Below are positions 22,301 to 31,050 of a stretch of 46,092 nucleotides of DNA, piece after piece. Source of the stretch: an uncultured Ruminococcus sp. (GTDB lineage: Bacteria > Bacillota > Clostridia > Oscillospirales > Acutalibacteraceae); the NCBI GenBank assembly GCA_905235295.1, contig CAJOLF010000004.1, positions 1-46,092 of the forward strand, read 5' to 3'. The notes under the pieces are model-generated. The model worked only from the letters and a program-made list of their open reading frames with translations. It was not told the origin of the DNA and did not search any database. How positions within the stretch are numbered: the stretch's first letter is position 1; every line of letters begins with the position of its first letter. Made by a program: the position numbers and the translations under genes.

Positions 22301-22528
22301 CAAAAGGAAATAATAATATACTCTACCGTAAGAAGCAACAAAAAAACTACTATTGGATTTTTAAAATCTGAAGCCAGACTGAATGTAGCTTTTTCCCGAG
22401 CTAAATCTTTGTTGATTATTGTGGGAGATCATATGTTTTTAAATAATCGTAAAATAGGAAACAATAGATTCCCCGAAATAATCGATTATATCAACAAAAC
22501 AGATGACTGTATCATTACGGAGGTGTAA
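19301..22528 (+). CDS. Ser/Thr protein kinase-SF1 (UPF1/DNA2-like) helicase fusion
   Basis: Kinase VHRDINPSNIML, IIDFGI; helicase GPPGTGKT, LIIDEAAKA, GDHKQLPP, QYRMHP, VDAFQGSQKE, NVAFSRAK. Confidence 0.92.
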   Translation: MADYKDLVRVRCLSGRSDTNSKVDLLQEKDTENFFVRKTIYGISQPLYQAIFSREVRALQVLNSCNNIVKIISFENMKVTKTEEKVGCIFLEYIFGDTLSNVNVEELSSKDKFSIINQILNAIEFAHSNGIVHRDINPSNIMLTDDNVVKIIDFGICKIKGMLNSATTFQMATNRYSAPEVHTHSENATEQSDLYSVGAIIFYLFTGQTPPLPEEFSNTIDKVSGIDIELKPIIKKLVNYSPTERYSDIFSVRSDLNRLLTRFLSTDYYINIVMDFEKFRVLKNRHLIPSDAQISELNSYIKQNYYEVHAYKDDKNNYKLLGLNYILVCIYDKSINMFKVVDITKIVPYERERFKNFYCAISAFVNAVNPRFVHRTRNNSNLEIKNIIDDYYNEYTSKRNIDAEYNSKYGTWRELLELTQKSINDNIVRLKYDSYSEKNGILSFILSSKVFLPEKDFDKEQTFVFEKKINRQTKPIMIGYYESDAYVNDHVVLRIRREQYMEKLPKAGAICLDYRKELMNVQRQLDAIYKLEKEDYYCAFPLKEIITGVEAPSSIELSREIKYFNEQLDVSQRAAVRKALNSNSLCIIQGPPGTGKTNVVIEIIRQILKANKRNTDIPEKKVLLVSQSHPAVDKMLEDLNEQTNGTPSLIRIGRDEKLNQQILEKYGINHVKERWISDIRSKCRQYSLPILAQLGISENEFETYYKQIEEQRIDGVKKEEINHSIIESTIAKTSSPTKEKMRKILEIQSLWKNQISQCDEMELYLIKSTTIIAGTCTGFISNRIIRDVYYDYLIIDEAAKATFPELAVSFNKAGKIILVGDHKQLPPVLDTDIIRQNKDKLNTQNLYEGLFEKLYEMFPKESKHRLTIQYRMHPTIGSLISQIFYENEIQNGIPKEKRIIGIEKYDNIAIEWISTSSKPENQRKETRVGRYPEYTFKNNLEINLIKNKLIELDTLSSGKIQVAVITAYSAQKYALSNMIKQHKFNHIVVEVDTVDAFQGSQKEIIIYSTVRSNKKTTIGFLKSEARLNVAFSRAKSLLIIVGDHMFLNNRKIGNNRFPEIIDYINKTDDCIITEV

Positions 22529-22534
22529 TTTAAG

Positions 22535-23950
22535 ATGTCAAAACTAATCAAAACCATATTATCAAAATGTCCGCCGGAAATGCCTGACTTCATTTGTATT
22601 AAATCCACAGACATTTTCTTTCCTTATATGGAAATAGGAATAGATTGTTTAGTTAGAGATATATCTGAACTCAGTTTAGTGTTTGAGGTCGTTTTAAGCC
22701 TAACTGAAATGAACGTGTGCGATATCAATGATATTTGTAGTATTTTGGGGTTGTCATTTGATATCGTAAAAGAGGTCGTTGTTGACTTGGTTTCATTAGA
22801 TTATGTTACTGCATCTGAAGCGAGTATTCGAATTACCGAAAAAGGTAAACAGGCGTTAAAGTCAAAACAATCGATTCAGATAAAAAAATATAACTTGAAT
22901 AATGTTGCTGTAGATTTGATTACTGGAAGAATATTTGATGTGGATTCTGTTTCATCTGAATCTGTATCTAAACAAAGTATTTGCCTTGAAGGAAATATCT
23001 CTATTGATTTAACCTATCTGGAAAGGAATATACAGGATATAAAGTCACTTTTCGAAGAACAGCAAAGATCACTTAATGAACAATATCGAAAATCAACAAA
23101 AGAGCTTTATCGAATGATTAGCATTCATCATCAGAAATTAAAGTATATAAAAAAGAAACTATATATATATAAATCGATTAACTCTGAGGATTTGCAATTT
23201 TATCTTGATAACGAAACTGAAGGCGCTTATCATGATGCTATGTATGAACAATTGAAAGGACAATTAGCTCCCAGCCTTGAACGCTTTTTTGAAAGCGATA
23301 GAGAATTCAAGAAGAAAGCAGGAAATTTCTCATTTGATTCCAAGAAATATAGCAAAATGGTAGAATTAAAAAGGGTGTTAAGTTCTCAAACAGAATCAAC
23401 TCTTGTTTTAGATGCCGACTTTTTTTGTGGAAAGCGGTATTCCTTTTTCGATAATGAGTACTTGTATTATTTTGAAAACGACAAAGAGATTAATTATAAA
23501 CAACTAATCATCTATTCAAATAGAATTAACAGTATATTAAACCGATCTATTTATGAGGAAATAAAGCGTATATCAGAAAACAAACCTGTTTTTATTATTT
23601 ATGATAAAAATGAGTATAATGCAGAAGGTTCTATTGATTATTTTATTCCAAAAGACAAGAGAAAGAATATTCATATCATTGAATCTTCCGATATTAGTCA
23701 ATCTATCATCTGCTTTAGCGACAGCCTTATGATTGATTTAGAAGAGTACACATTGTCAACGCTTAATGGAATTATAAGCTTTAAAATACCTACAATCAGT
23801 TTTGATTCAAAAGAAATATCTAATCTGATTTCTACATTAAAAAGAAAAACAGATTTTCAAAAATACTTATCACATGATAATAAGCGCTCAACAACAAAGC
23901 CAGATAAAGTGAACTATAGACAATACTATAAAAATGAAGGACGAAGGTGA
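22535..23950 (+). CDS. Winged-helix plus coiled-coil protein, partner of kinase-helicase; C-terminus possibly degenerate PLD-like
   Basis: 6-nt gap after helicase; wHTH-like DINDICSILGLSFDIVKEVVVDLVSLDYV; no intact HxK(x)4D. Confidence 0.6.
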   Translation: MSKLIKTILSKCPPEMPDFICIKSTDIFFPYMEIGIDCLVRDISELSLVFEVVLSLTEMNVCDINDICSILGLSFDIVKEVVVDLVSLDYVTASEASIRITEKGKQALKSKQSIQIKKYNLNNVAVDLITGRIFDVDSVSSESVSKQSICLEGNISIDLTYLERNIQDIKSLFEEQQRSLNEQYRKSTKELYRMISIHHQKLKYIKKKLYIYKSINSEDLQFYLDNETEGAYHDAMYEQLKGQLAPSLERFFESDREFKKKAGNFSFDSKKYSKMVELKRVLSSQTESTLVLDADFFCGKRYSFFDNEYLYYFENDKEINYKQLIIYSNRINSILNRSIYEEIKRISENKPVFIIYDKNEYNAEGSIDYFIPKDKRKNIHIIESSDISQSIICFSDSLMIDLEEYTLSTLNGIISFKIPTISFDSKEISNLISTLKRKTDFQKYLSHDNKRSTTKPDKVNYRQYYKNEGRR

Positions 23951-23967
23951 TTCGCTTCACCTTCGTC
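23940..23967 (+). terminator. Strong hairpin at the 3' end of the kinase-helicase operon
   Basis: GACGAAGGTGA...TCACCTTCGTC overlapping the stop codon; no clear U-tract. Confidence 0.5.
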
Positions 23968-23998
23968 GCCTTGGTGTCCTTTAGGGCGTGAAAGACAA

Positions 23999-24730
23999 CC
24001 CCCAGTTCAACTGGGGGCAAATAAAAAACTTTAGTAAAATAAAACCTCCGAGTATAATGGTAAGTGTTTGACAGACGCATTACCAAAGAAATACAAGGAG
24101 GTTTCACACGAAGTGAAAAAAGATATAAGAAACGAAATAAAAAGTTTAGCCCATTCAAAATATAGATGTCAGTATCATATAGTCTTTGCGCCAAAATACA
24201 GACGAAAAGAAATATATGGAACGTTGCGAAAAGATATAGTAGAGATAATAAGGAAATTGTGTGAGCAAAAGAATGTGGAAATAATAGAAGCAGAAGCATG
24301 CAAAGACCACATACATATGCTGGTGAGTATCCCGCCGCATCTAAGTGTATCACAATTTATGGGTTATCTCAAGGGAAAAAGTAGCCTAATGATATTCGAC
24401 AGGCACGCGAATCTGAAATACAAGTATGGTTCAAGGCACTTCTGGGCAAGAGGATATTATGTCGATACAGTAGGACGAAACAAAAAGGTGATAGCCGAAT
24501 ACACAAGGAATCAGTTAGAGGAAGATTACGCAACGGATCAACTATCGCTAAAAGAATTTACAGACCCGTTTACGGGTAGCAAGAATAAGTAAGCAAAAAA
24601 TAAACAGCCGCACGTGAGCGGCTGCTTGAAATGGTAATGCGATGTCAAACATTCGATACCCCCGGCTGCAGGGGGTAAGCCTGTAATAACCCCTTATAGG
24701 GGTGGTGCAAACCACCAGTTTACTGGTGGT
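23999..24730 (+). mobile_element. IS200/IS605-type element without tnpB
   Basis: LE hairpin CCCCCAGTTCAACTGGGGG, TnpA gene, RE hairpin ACCACCAGTTTACTGGTGGT; exact ends approximate. Confidence 0.75.
24113..24592 (+). CDS. tnpA: IS200-family TnpA (HUH, Y1 transposase)
   Basis: YRCQYHIVFAPKYRRK, DHIHMLVSIPP, RGYYVDTVG; ORF track opens at 24068, true start uncertain. Confidence 0.9.
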   Translation: MKKDIRNEIKSLAHSKYRCQYHIVFAPKYRRKEIYGTLRKDIVEIIRKLCEQKNVEIIEAEACKDHIHMLVSIPPHLSVSQFMGYLKGKSSLMIFDRHANLKYKYGSRHFWARGYYVDTVGRNKKVIAEYTRNQLEEDYATDQLSLKEFTDPFTGSKNK

Positions 24731-24739
24731 TTTGATTTC

Positions 24740-25096
24740 TTATACATAAATCAAATCTTTGTAAACTATTTCCGCTGCGCGGTTGCGGATATTATTCATA
24801 TGCCTAACCCATAGCATTAGATCTTCAGATTTTAGATGTTCGGTAATCTCTTCTTGTTTAGCAAGCTGTTGAACAATTCTATCATACATTTCCGTTGCTT
24901 CTCTATCGATATCGGCAAGATAGGCAGTCAGTTTACAACTAGTAAGCAGGTTGAAATAGCGGATTTTATGGTGCTGCTTGATGTATCGTTCGTGTCGTTT
25001 GCCCCAAATACCAATTTTGACCTTTGGCTGTTCGGGTAATTTAAAATTAGGTAAGAGATAGTCGCCTTGTTGTGTGTAAGTGATTTCGTTTTTCAT
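24740..25096 (-). CDS. tnpV: TnpV-family transposon-encoded protein
   Basis: QQGDYLLPNFKLPEQ...GIWGKRHERYIKQHH...LWVRHMNNIRNRAAEIV. Confidence 0.85.
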   Translation of the reverse strand: MKNEITYTQQGDYLLPNFKLPEQPKVKIGIWGKRHERYIKQHHKIRYFNLLTSCKLTAYLADIDREATEMYDRIVQQLAKQEEITEHLKSEDLMLWVRHMNNIRNRAAEIVYKDLIYV

Positions 25097-25151
25097 TTTA
25101 TAAAACCTCCGTAAGTTTAGATTATATCCTGCAAATCAAACTATCCGACTG

Positions 25152-25212
25152 TTTTACAAAAGCCAAAGAGAGGCAACTTCCTTACGAAGTGCCTCCCTTA
25201 GGGGTGCTTTTT
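25152..25212. other. attR of the serine-recombinase element
   Basis: Outer arm TTTTACAAAAGCC (25152-25164), arm AACTTCCTTACGAAGT (25175-25190), core CTTAGGG (25197-25203), half terminator GTGCTTTTTT. Confidence 0.8.
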
Positions 25213-25274
25213 TAGTTATAATAAGTAATAAATTGAAAGTTGAAAATTGAAAATTTCGATCGGGGTCGCGGCGG
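25201..25274 (-). repeat. Inverted copy of the repeat at 923-999
   Basis: Reverse complement matches 923-999 except two substitutions and one 3-nt indel. Confidence 0.9.
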
Positions 25275-25830
25275 CGACTCCGCTACTCGGGAAGATAGGT
25301 TTGCTTGTTATAAACCTTTTATTCCCGACTGCATTAATACGGTGCTGATTATGCGATTTTGTTGTCGAGGTCGCGGGGGCACCCCGCCGCACCGTCGCAA
25401 CGGTCGGGCGGACACACAGGTCCGCCCCTACGGTGTTGATTATGCGTAGCTGCGACCGACCGAATTAATACGGTGTTGAAAAGTCGCTTTAGCTGTCGGG
25501 GTCGCGGCGGCGACTCCGCTACTCGGGAAGATAGGTTTGCTTGTTATAAACCTTTCATTCCCGACCAATATAATACGGTGTGAAACTTATTATTTTGGAA
25601 ATATTGTTTCTTTTATTATTACTTTCCCTTAACCTTGTAGGGGCGGACCTGTGTGTCCGCCCGCAAGATTACCGCAAATGTAATTGTAAAAACTGATTAT
25701 GCTTTTTTCGCTGCCGCGACCAACCAATTTAATACGGTGCTGAAAAGTCGCTTTAGCTGTCGGGACACCGACAACATCTACCACACCGACGTATCTCCCC
25801 GAGAAGACTGCGGGGGCACCCCGCCGATAC
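25261..25830. repeat. Mosaic of interspersed repeats
   Basis: 69-bp unit at 25261-25329 and 25497-25565; GTAGGGGCGGACCTGTGTGTCCGCCCG at 25637-25663, inverted at 25405-25431; TACGGTG(C/T)TGA units; GCGGGGGCACCCCGCCG twice. Confidence 0.9.
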
Positions 25831-26434
25831 GGGAGTCTATTAAAATTTTTTTGTTTTCCGCGTTCGGAATAATGAAATTATTGAGAGAGTAGTCCCAGAG
25901 CTTTTCAGAGCCTTCCGGGGTAACGGCGTTCCGCTTGAGAATCTGCGAGAGCCTGATTTTGTTTTCCTCCCAAACCTTTCCGCCTGTGGAATTGTTGAGC
26001 ATAGAAGGCTGGATGTTGTCCATAGCGTGCGCGAATTTTGCCTCGGGCGTTTCCTCAGCCTCAAATTCTTCCCACAGCTCCCTAAGCTTTTTTGCCTGAT
26101 CCTGCGGAAGAATACCGAAAATCCTGTCGGCGGCTTTCAGCTCGCGCTCGCGGCGGCTCTGATTTCCGCTTTCGTCATAGGCGTAGGTGTCGCCCGCGTC
26201 AATCTCGACCAAATCGTGAATCAGAAGCATTGATACCGTGTGAAGAACGTCAATCGGCTCGTTCGCGTACTCGCTGAGCAGCACGCACATCAGCGCGGCG
26301 TGCCACGCGTGCTCGGCGTCGTTTTCGAGGGTTTGTCCGTCGGAAAGGAGCGTGCGGCGTAATATTTTCTTTTCTTTGTCCGCTTCAAGACAAAATTCAA
26401 ACTGCCTGTCAAGGCGTGATTTTTCCGCGCTCAT
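25778..26434 (-). CDS. HD-domain hydrolase (YfbR-like)
   Basis: AEHAWHAALM, LIHDLVEIDAGDTY; C-terminal tail repeat-derived. Confidence 0.85.
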   Translation of the reverse strand: MSAEKSRLDRQFEFCLEADKEKKILRRTLLSDGQTLENDAEHAWHAALMCVLLSEYANEPIDVLHTVSMLLIHDLVEIDAGDTYAYDESGNQSRRERELKAADRIFGILPQDQAKKLRELWEEFEAEETPEAKFAHAMDNIQPSMLNNSTGGKVWEENKIRLSQILKRNAVTPEGSEKLWDYSLNNFIIPNAENKKILIDSRIGGVPPQSSRGDTSVW

Positions 26435-26910
26435 CTTTTGAATTCCAGATTGATGCCGCTTTTATCGGTCTTAAACACAGTGAGCTTTATTCCTGCCGAG
26501 GTGAGCATTTTTTTAGAAGCGATAGTGGCGGGTGAGTCGGCGTATTTGTCATAGAGGTAGACTATCTCGGAAATTCCCGACTGAATAATCGCCTTGGCGC
26601 ACTCGTTGCACGGGAACAGGTCAACGTAAAGCCGCGCGCCGTTGAGATTTTTGCCTTTGGCGTTCAAAATCGCGTTAAGCTCGGCGTGAACGACATAGTT
26701 GTATTTGGTGTCGTTGCCCTCGCGCTCCCACGGATAAATATCGTCCGAGCAGCCGTAGGGGAAGCCGTTGTAGCCTGTTGACAAAATAATGTTGTTGCTG
26801 TCGACAATGCACGCGCCGACCTGGGTGTTGGGGTCCTTGCTGCGCTTTGCGGCGAGCAGGGCGACGCCCATAAAGTATTCGTCCCATGAGATATAGTCGG
26901 TTCTTTTCAT
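26431..26910 (-). CDS. dCMP deaminase-like zinc-dependent deaminase
   Basis: VVHAELNAI and FPCNECAKAI. Confidence 0.92.
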   Translation of the reverse strand: MKRTDYISWDEYFMGVALLAAKRSKDPNTQVGACIVDSNNIILSTGYNGFPYGCSDDIYPWEREGNDTKYNYVVHAELNAILNAKGKNLNGARLYVDLFPCNECAKAIIQSGISEIVYLYDKYADSPATIASKKMLTSAGIKLTVFKTDKSGINLEFKR

Positions 26911-27155
26911 AAGTTGTCACCTCAAAATCTGTTTTGAATAAGCTGTTTACGGGTTGAGCGCTTTTTATATTCAGTAAAACCAAATTCAGTATAGCATAAT
27001 ATGCTTTTTTTTGAAAGTATTTTACGGTATATTTGATAAAAAATTTTATTATATATTGATTTTTATTCTTAAAAGGTGTATTATGACGTAAAGTGATTGC
27101 GGGAGATTGGCGTTGGAAAAAATCTCCCGTATATATTTGATTTTGAGGGGTAAAT

Positions 27156-28514
27156 ATGAAGATAATTATTGTCGGCTGCGGCAAGGTCGGAACCTCAATA
27201 GCTAACGAGCTGAACGCCGAGGGACACCAGATAAGGCTTATTGATATTAACAGAGCCGCGGTTACAAGGCTATCGGAATCCATTGACGCAATGGGAATTG
27301 AGGGTAACGGTGCGACCTACGAAACGCTCAGCGAGGCGGAGGTTTCGTCCGCGGATTTGGTAATTGCCGCTACGGCAAGGGACGAGGTCAACCTGTATGC
27401 CTGCCTGATGGCAAAGAATTCGGGAGCGAAAAACACTATTGCGAGGGTTCGCAACCCCGAGTACACAAACGACCTTTTCAGAGTTAAGGACGCGATGGGA
27501 CTTTCGATGTCAATTAACCCCGAGCTTACTGCCGCGATGGAGATAAGCAGGCTTCTGAGATATTCGGGAGCGCTTGAAATCGACAGCTTTTCAAAGGGAG
27601 CCGCCGAGCTTATCAAGGTTATTGTTCCCAAGAACTCGATTGTTGTCGGAAAGGAAATCAGCAAAATTGACATCCTGAAGGGCAAGGTAAGAGTTTGTAC
27701 GGTTGAACGAGGCAGCGAGGTGTTTATTCCGAACGGCGACTTTGTGATTGAGGAAGGCGACAGGGTTTCTGTCGTTGCAAAGCCCGAGGTAGCCGCTAAG
27801 TTCTTCAAAAAGGCTAACTTTACAATCGGAAGAAGCCGCAACGTAATTATCCTCGGCGGAGGAAGAATCTCTTTTTACCTTGCGCAGAAGCTCCTTAAAA
27901 CAGGAGCCGACGTCAAGATTATCGAGCGCAATCCGCAGCGCTGCGAGGAGCTTGCGGACGCTCTTCACGACGCCGTTATTATTAACGGAGACTGTATGGA
28001 TCAGGACTTGCTTTTGAGCGAGGGAATCGAAAGCGCCGACGGCGTTGCCGCGCTGATGGATTACGACGAGGAAAATATTTTGATTTCGCTTTACATCAGG
28101 GGCGTGTCCAACGCAAAGGTTATCACGAAAATCAACAACGATTCGTTTGACAATATAATAGACAAGCTTGACATTGAAACTGTAATTAACCCTAAGAACA
28201 TCACCGGCGAATACATCGCGCGGTACATCAGGGCGATGCAGAACTCTATGGGCAGCAACGTCGAGTCGCTGTACAGGCTCAACGAGGGCAGGGTAGAGGC
28301 GCTTGAATTCAGGGCGAAAAGCTCGACAAGGGTTGCCGGTATTCCGCTTTCTCAGATGAACCTAAAGGATGATTTGCAGGTAATCTGCATCAGCCGCAAG
28401 GGAAAGGTAATTCTTCCGACGGGCTCCGACTGCATTTTGCCCGACGACAGGGTGGTTGTAATTACAAAGCACAAGGGTCTCAGCGACCTTGACGATATTA
28501 TGGACAGGCGTTGA
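27156..28514 (+). CDS. trkA: Trk potassium uptake regulator TrkA
   Basis: Two Rossmann/RCK halves (IIVGCGKVGTSIA; VIILGGGRISFYLA). Confidence 0.93.
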   Translation: MKIIIVGCGKVGTSIANELNAEGHQIRLIDINRAAVTRLSESIDAMGIEGNGATYETLSEAEVSSADLVIAATARDEVNLYACLMAKNSGAKNTIARVRNPEYTNDLFRVKDAMGLSMSINPELTAAMEISRLLRYSGALEIDSFSKGAAELIKVIVPKNSIVVGKEISKIDILKGKVRVCTVERGSEVFIPNGDFVIEEGDRVSVVAKPEVAAKFFKKANFTIGRSRNVIILGGGRISFYLAQKLLKTGADVKIIERNPQRCEELADALHDAVIINGDCMDQDLLLSEGIESADGVAALMDYDEENILISLYIRGVSNAKVITKINNDSFDNIIDKLDIETVINPKNITGEYIARYIRAMQNSMGSNVESLYRLNEGRVEALEFRAKSSTRVAGIPLSQMNLKDDLQVICISRKGKVILPTGSDCILPDDRVVVITKHKGLSDLDDIMDRR

Positions 28515-28523
28515 TTTTTTTCT

Positions 28524-29972
28524 ATGAATAAAAGGATTATTGTTTATATCCTCGGCTGGGTTTTGATTGTTGAGGGCTTGGCTATGCAGGTTTGTACGGT
28601 TACGTCCTTTATCTACCGCGAGCACGAGGGAATGTACTTTTTGCTTACGGGCGTAATCAGCGCCGCGATAGGCGTTGCCTGCGTAACGTTCAAAAAAAGA
28701 AAAAATATGGTCTTGTACCAAAAAGCGGGATTCGCGGCAACAGCGCTGAGCTGGATTGTGCTGTCGCTTGTGGGCTGCCTTCCGTTCTGGCTCAGCAAAG
28801 AGATTCCGCGGTTTACCGACGCTCTGTTTGAGACGGTTTCGGGTTTTACCACCACGGGAGCAAGTATTCTGACGGATGTTGAAAGCCTGAGCCACGGTAT
28901 GCTGATGTGGCGAAGCCTGATGAACTGGCTGGGCGGAATGGGCGTTATCGTCTTTTTGCTCGCGCTGATTCCAAAGCTCGGCGGTCAGCAGAACATCTAC
29001 CTGATGAAGGCGGAAAGCCCCGGCCCGATTATCGGCAAGGCGGTGCCGCACATGCGTACCTACGCCGCGCTGCTGTACGGAATTTACTTTGGACTTACCG
29101 CGCTGGAGTGCGCGCTTTTGCTCTTTGGCGGAATGGGATTTTTTGACGCCGTAAACACCAGCTTCGCTACCGCGGGTACAGGCGGCTTCGGTATTCACAA
29201 CGCCAATATCGCCGCGTATCAATCCTACTATTTGCAGACGGTAATCGCGGTGTTTATGATGCTTTTCGGCATCAACTTTTCGTTCTACATCCTGCTTATC
29301 GCGCGAAAGTTCAAGCAGGCGTTAAAGATAGAGGAGCTTTGGTTTTATCTGGGAATCATCGCGGTTTCTACTGTGATAATCGGCTTTACAATCATTCCGA
29401 GGTACCACAACGCTCACGAGGCGTTCCACCACAGCTTCTTCTATGTTTCTTCAATCATAACCACAACAGGCTTCGGAATAGGAGATATAAACGGCTGGCC
29501 GATGCTCGCCAAGGCGATTATTTTGGTAATCACCTTTACGGGAGCGATGGCGGGCAGCACCGGCGGCGGATTCAAAATCTCGCGAATGGTTCTGCTTGCC
29601 AAGGAGGCGAGAAAAGAGCTCAAGCTTTTGGTTCATCCGCGAAATGTCCGCGCCGTAAAAATGGACGGCAAGGCGGTTGACCACAACGTTATGAGAACCA
29701 CCTCGGTTTTCCTTGTGTGTTATCTGGGCATTTTTGTGATGAGCTTTTTGCTGGTTTCGATAGACGGCAAGGACTTTTTGACAAGCTTTACCTCTGTCGC
29801 CGCGACGCTCAACAACACAGGTCCGGGTATGTCGCTTGTCGGTCCGGTGGGCAACTATTCGATGTTCAGTAACCTTTCAAAGTACGTTATGATGTTCGAT
29901 ATGCTCGCGGGCAGACTCGAGATTTTCCCGCTTTTGATTCTGTTTATGCCGTCAATTTGGAAAAAATCATAA
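28524..29972 (+). CDS. trkH: Trk potassium transporter TrkH
   Basis: Selectivity-filter-like TTTGAS, TAGTGGFG, TTTGFGIGD repeats. Confidence 0.94.
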   Translation: MNKRIIVYILGWVLIVEGLAMQVCTVTSFIYREHEGMYFLLTGVISAAIGVACVTFKKRKNMVLYQKAGFAATALSWIVLSLVGCLPFWLSKEIPRFTDALFETVSGFTTTGASILTDVESLSHGMLMWRSLMNWLGGMGVIVFLLALIPKLGGQQNIYLMKAESPGPIIGKAVPHMRTYAALLYGIYFGLTALECALLLFGGMGFFDAVNTSFATAGTGGFGIHNANIAAYQSYYLQTVIAVFMMLFGINFSFYILLIARKFKQALKIEELWFYLGIIAVSTVIIGFTIIPRYHNAHEAFHHSFFYVSSIITTTGFGIGDINGWPMLAKAIILVITFTGAMAGSTGGGFKISRMVLLAKEARKELKLLVHPRNVRAVKMDGKAVDHNVMRTTSVFLVCYLGIFVMSFLLVSIDGKDFLTSFTSVAATLNNTGPGMSLVGPVGNYSMFSNLSKYVMMFDMLAGRLEIFPLLILFMPSIWKKS

Positions 29973-30000
29973 AACGCGCCTTTTATTACGGCGAAAAAAT

Positions 30001-30029
30001 CGGGGCGCCCGTGCGTCCCGTTATTTTTT
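30001..30029 (+). terminator. Intrinsic terminator after trkH
   Basis: CGGGGCGCCCGTGCGTCCCG then TTATTTTTTG. Confidence 0.75.
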
Positions 30030-30033
30030 GAGT

Positions 30034-31044
30034 ATGAAAAAGATTAAAACTTTTCTGTTGACAATTTTAATTGCTTTAATTCCGCTTTTGTGCGCGTGCG
30101 GCGCTCAAAACAGCAGGTTGAGCGAGAGCGTATTCGCTATGGACACCTATATGCAGCTTGATATTTACGGCGAGCAGTCCGCGCTTGACAGTGTAAAGGC
30201 GGAGCTTTTGAGGCTGGATTCCCTGCTTTCAACAACCGAGCCCCAAAGCGATATTTACCGCCTTAACCAAAATCATTCGGCGGAGGTTGACGAAAGCACC
30301 GCCGAGCTGATTAAAAAATCGCTTGAATACTGCGCCGATACCGACGGAAGTCTTGACATCACGGTTTATCCGCTCGCGGAAAAGTGGGGCTTTATTGATA
30401 AAAATTACACGATTCCAAAGCAGAGCGAGCTTGACAGCCTGCTTAAAAACGTCAGTTACAAAAGGGTGGAGACGGACGGAACAAAAATTACCGTTCCCGA
30501 CGGCTTTAAACTTGACTTGGGCGCGACCGCAAAGGGCTACGCTGCCGACAGGGCGAAGGCTCTGCTTGAGGAAAGCGGCGTTAAATCCGCGATTCTTAAC
30601 CTCGGCGGAACGGTGCTCGCCTACGGAGAAAAGCCGGACGGAGAGAGCTGGCGCGTGGGAATAACGAACCCGGAAAGCACGGACGGGTATATGGGCGTAA
30701 TCGAATGCAGGGACAAAATTGTCGTCACCTCGGGCAGCTACGAGCGGTACTTTGTCGGTGACGACGGAAAAAGATACTGCCATATTATCAATCCGCGAAC
30801 AGGCTTGCCCGCTGATAACGGCACGGTTTCCGTCACGGTTGTGTCGGACGACGGCACAAAAAACGACGCGCTGTCTACCGCGCTGTTTGTTATGGGGGCG
30901 CAAAAGGCTGCGGAATACTGCAGGGCTAACGACGGCTTTGACTGCGTAATCCTTACGGAGGATAAAACGGCTTACGTCACCGAAGGCTTGGCGGATTCGT
31001 TCTCGCTGACCGGCGACGGAGAATATGAGAAGGTAATAATTTAG
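30034..31044 (+). CDS. apbE: ApbE FAD:protein FMN transferase lipoprotein
   Basis: Lipobox LLCACG; LDLGATAKGYAADRA; SGSYERYF; HIINPRTG. Confidence 0.93.
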   Translation: MKKIKTFLLTILIALIPLLCACGAQNSRLSESVFAMDTYMQLDIYGEQSALDSVKAELLRLDSLLSTTEPQSDIYRLNQNHSAEVDESTAELIKKSLEYCADTDGSLDITVYPLAEKWGFIDKNYTIPKQSELDSLLKNVSYKRVETDGTKITVPDGFKLDLGATAKGYAADRAKALLEESGVKSAILNLGGTVLAYGEKPDGESWRVGITNPESTDGYMGVIECRDKIVVTSGSYERYFVGDDGKRYCHIINPRTGLPADNGTVSVTVVSDDGTKNDALSTALFVMGAQKAAEYCRANDGFDCVILTEDKTAYVTEGLADSFSLTGDGEYEKVII

Positions 31045-31050
31045 TATTAT

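Noticed and set aside
16886-23950. Canonical CBASS
   Set aside because: No CD-NTase seen among the ORFs in this interval; every ORF has another assignment.
24592-24740. TnpB guide RNA-like region after IS200
   Set aside because: No TnpB or IscB in the window; hairpins are explained by the IS right end and terminators.
25261-25830. Repeat cluster as CRISPR
   Set aside because: Repeats differ in type, spacing and orientation.
26675-27283. 202-aa minus-strand ORF spanning the trkA start
   Set aside because: Overlaps the deaminase gene and divergent promoter region in another frame; no domain signal.
28362-29222. 286-aa minus-strand ORF
   Set aside because: Antisense to trkH; composition is typical of a shadow frame.
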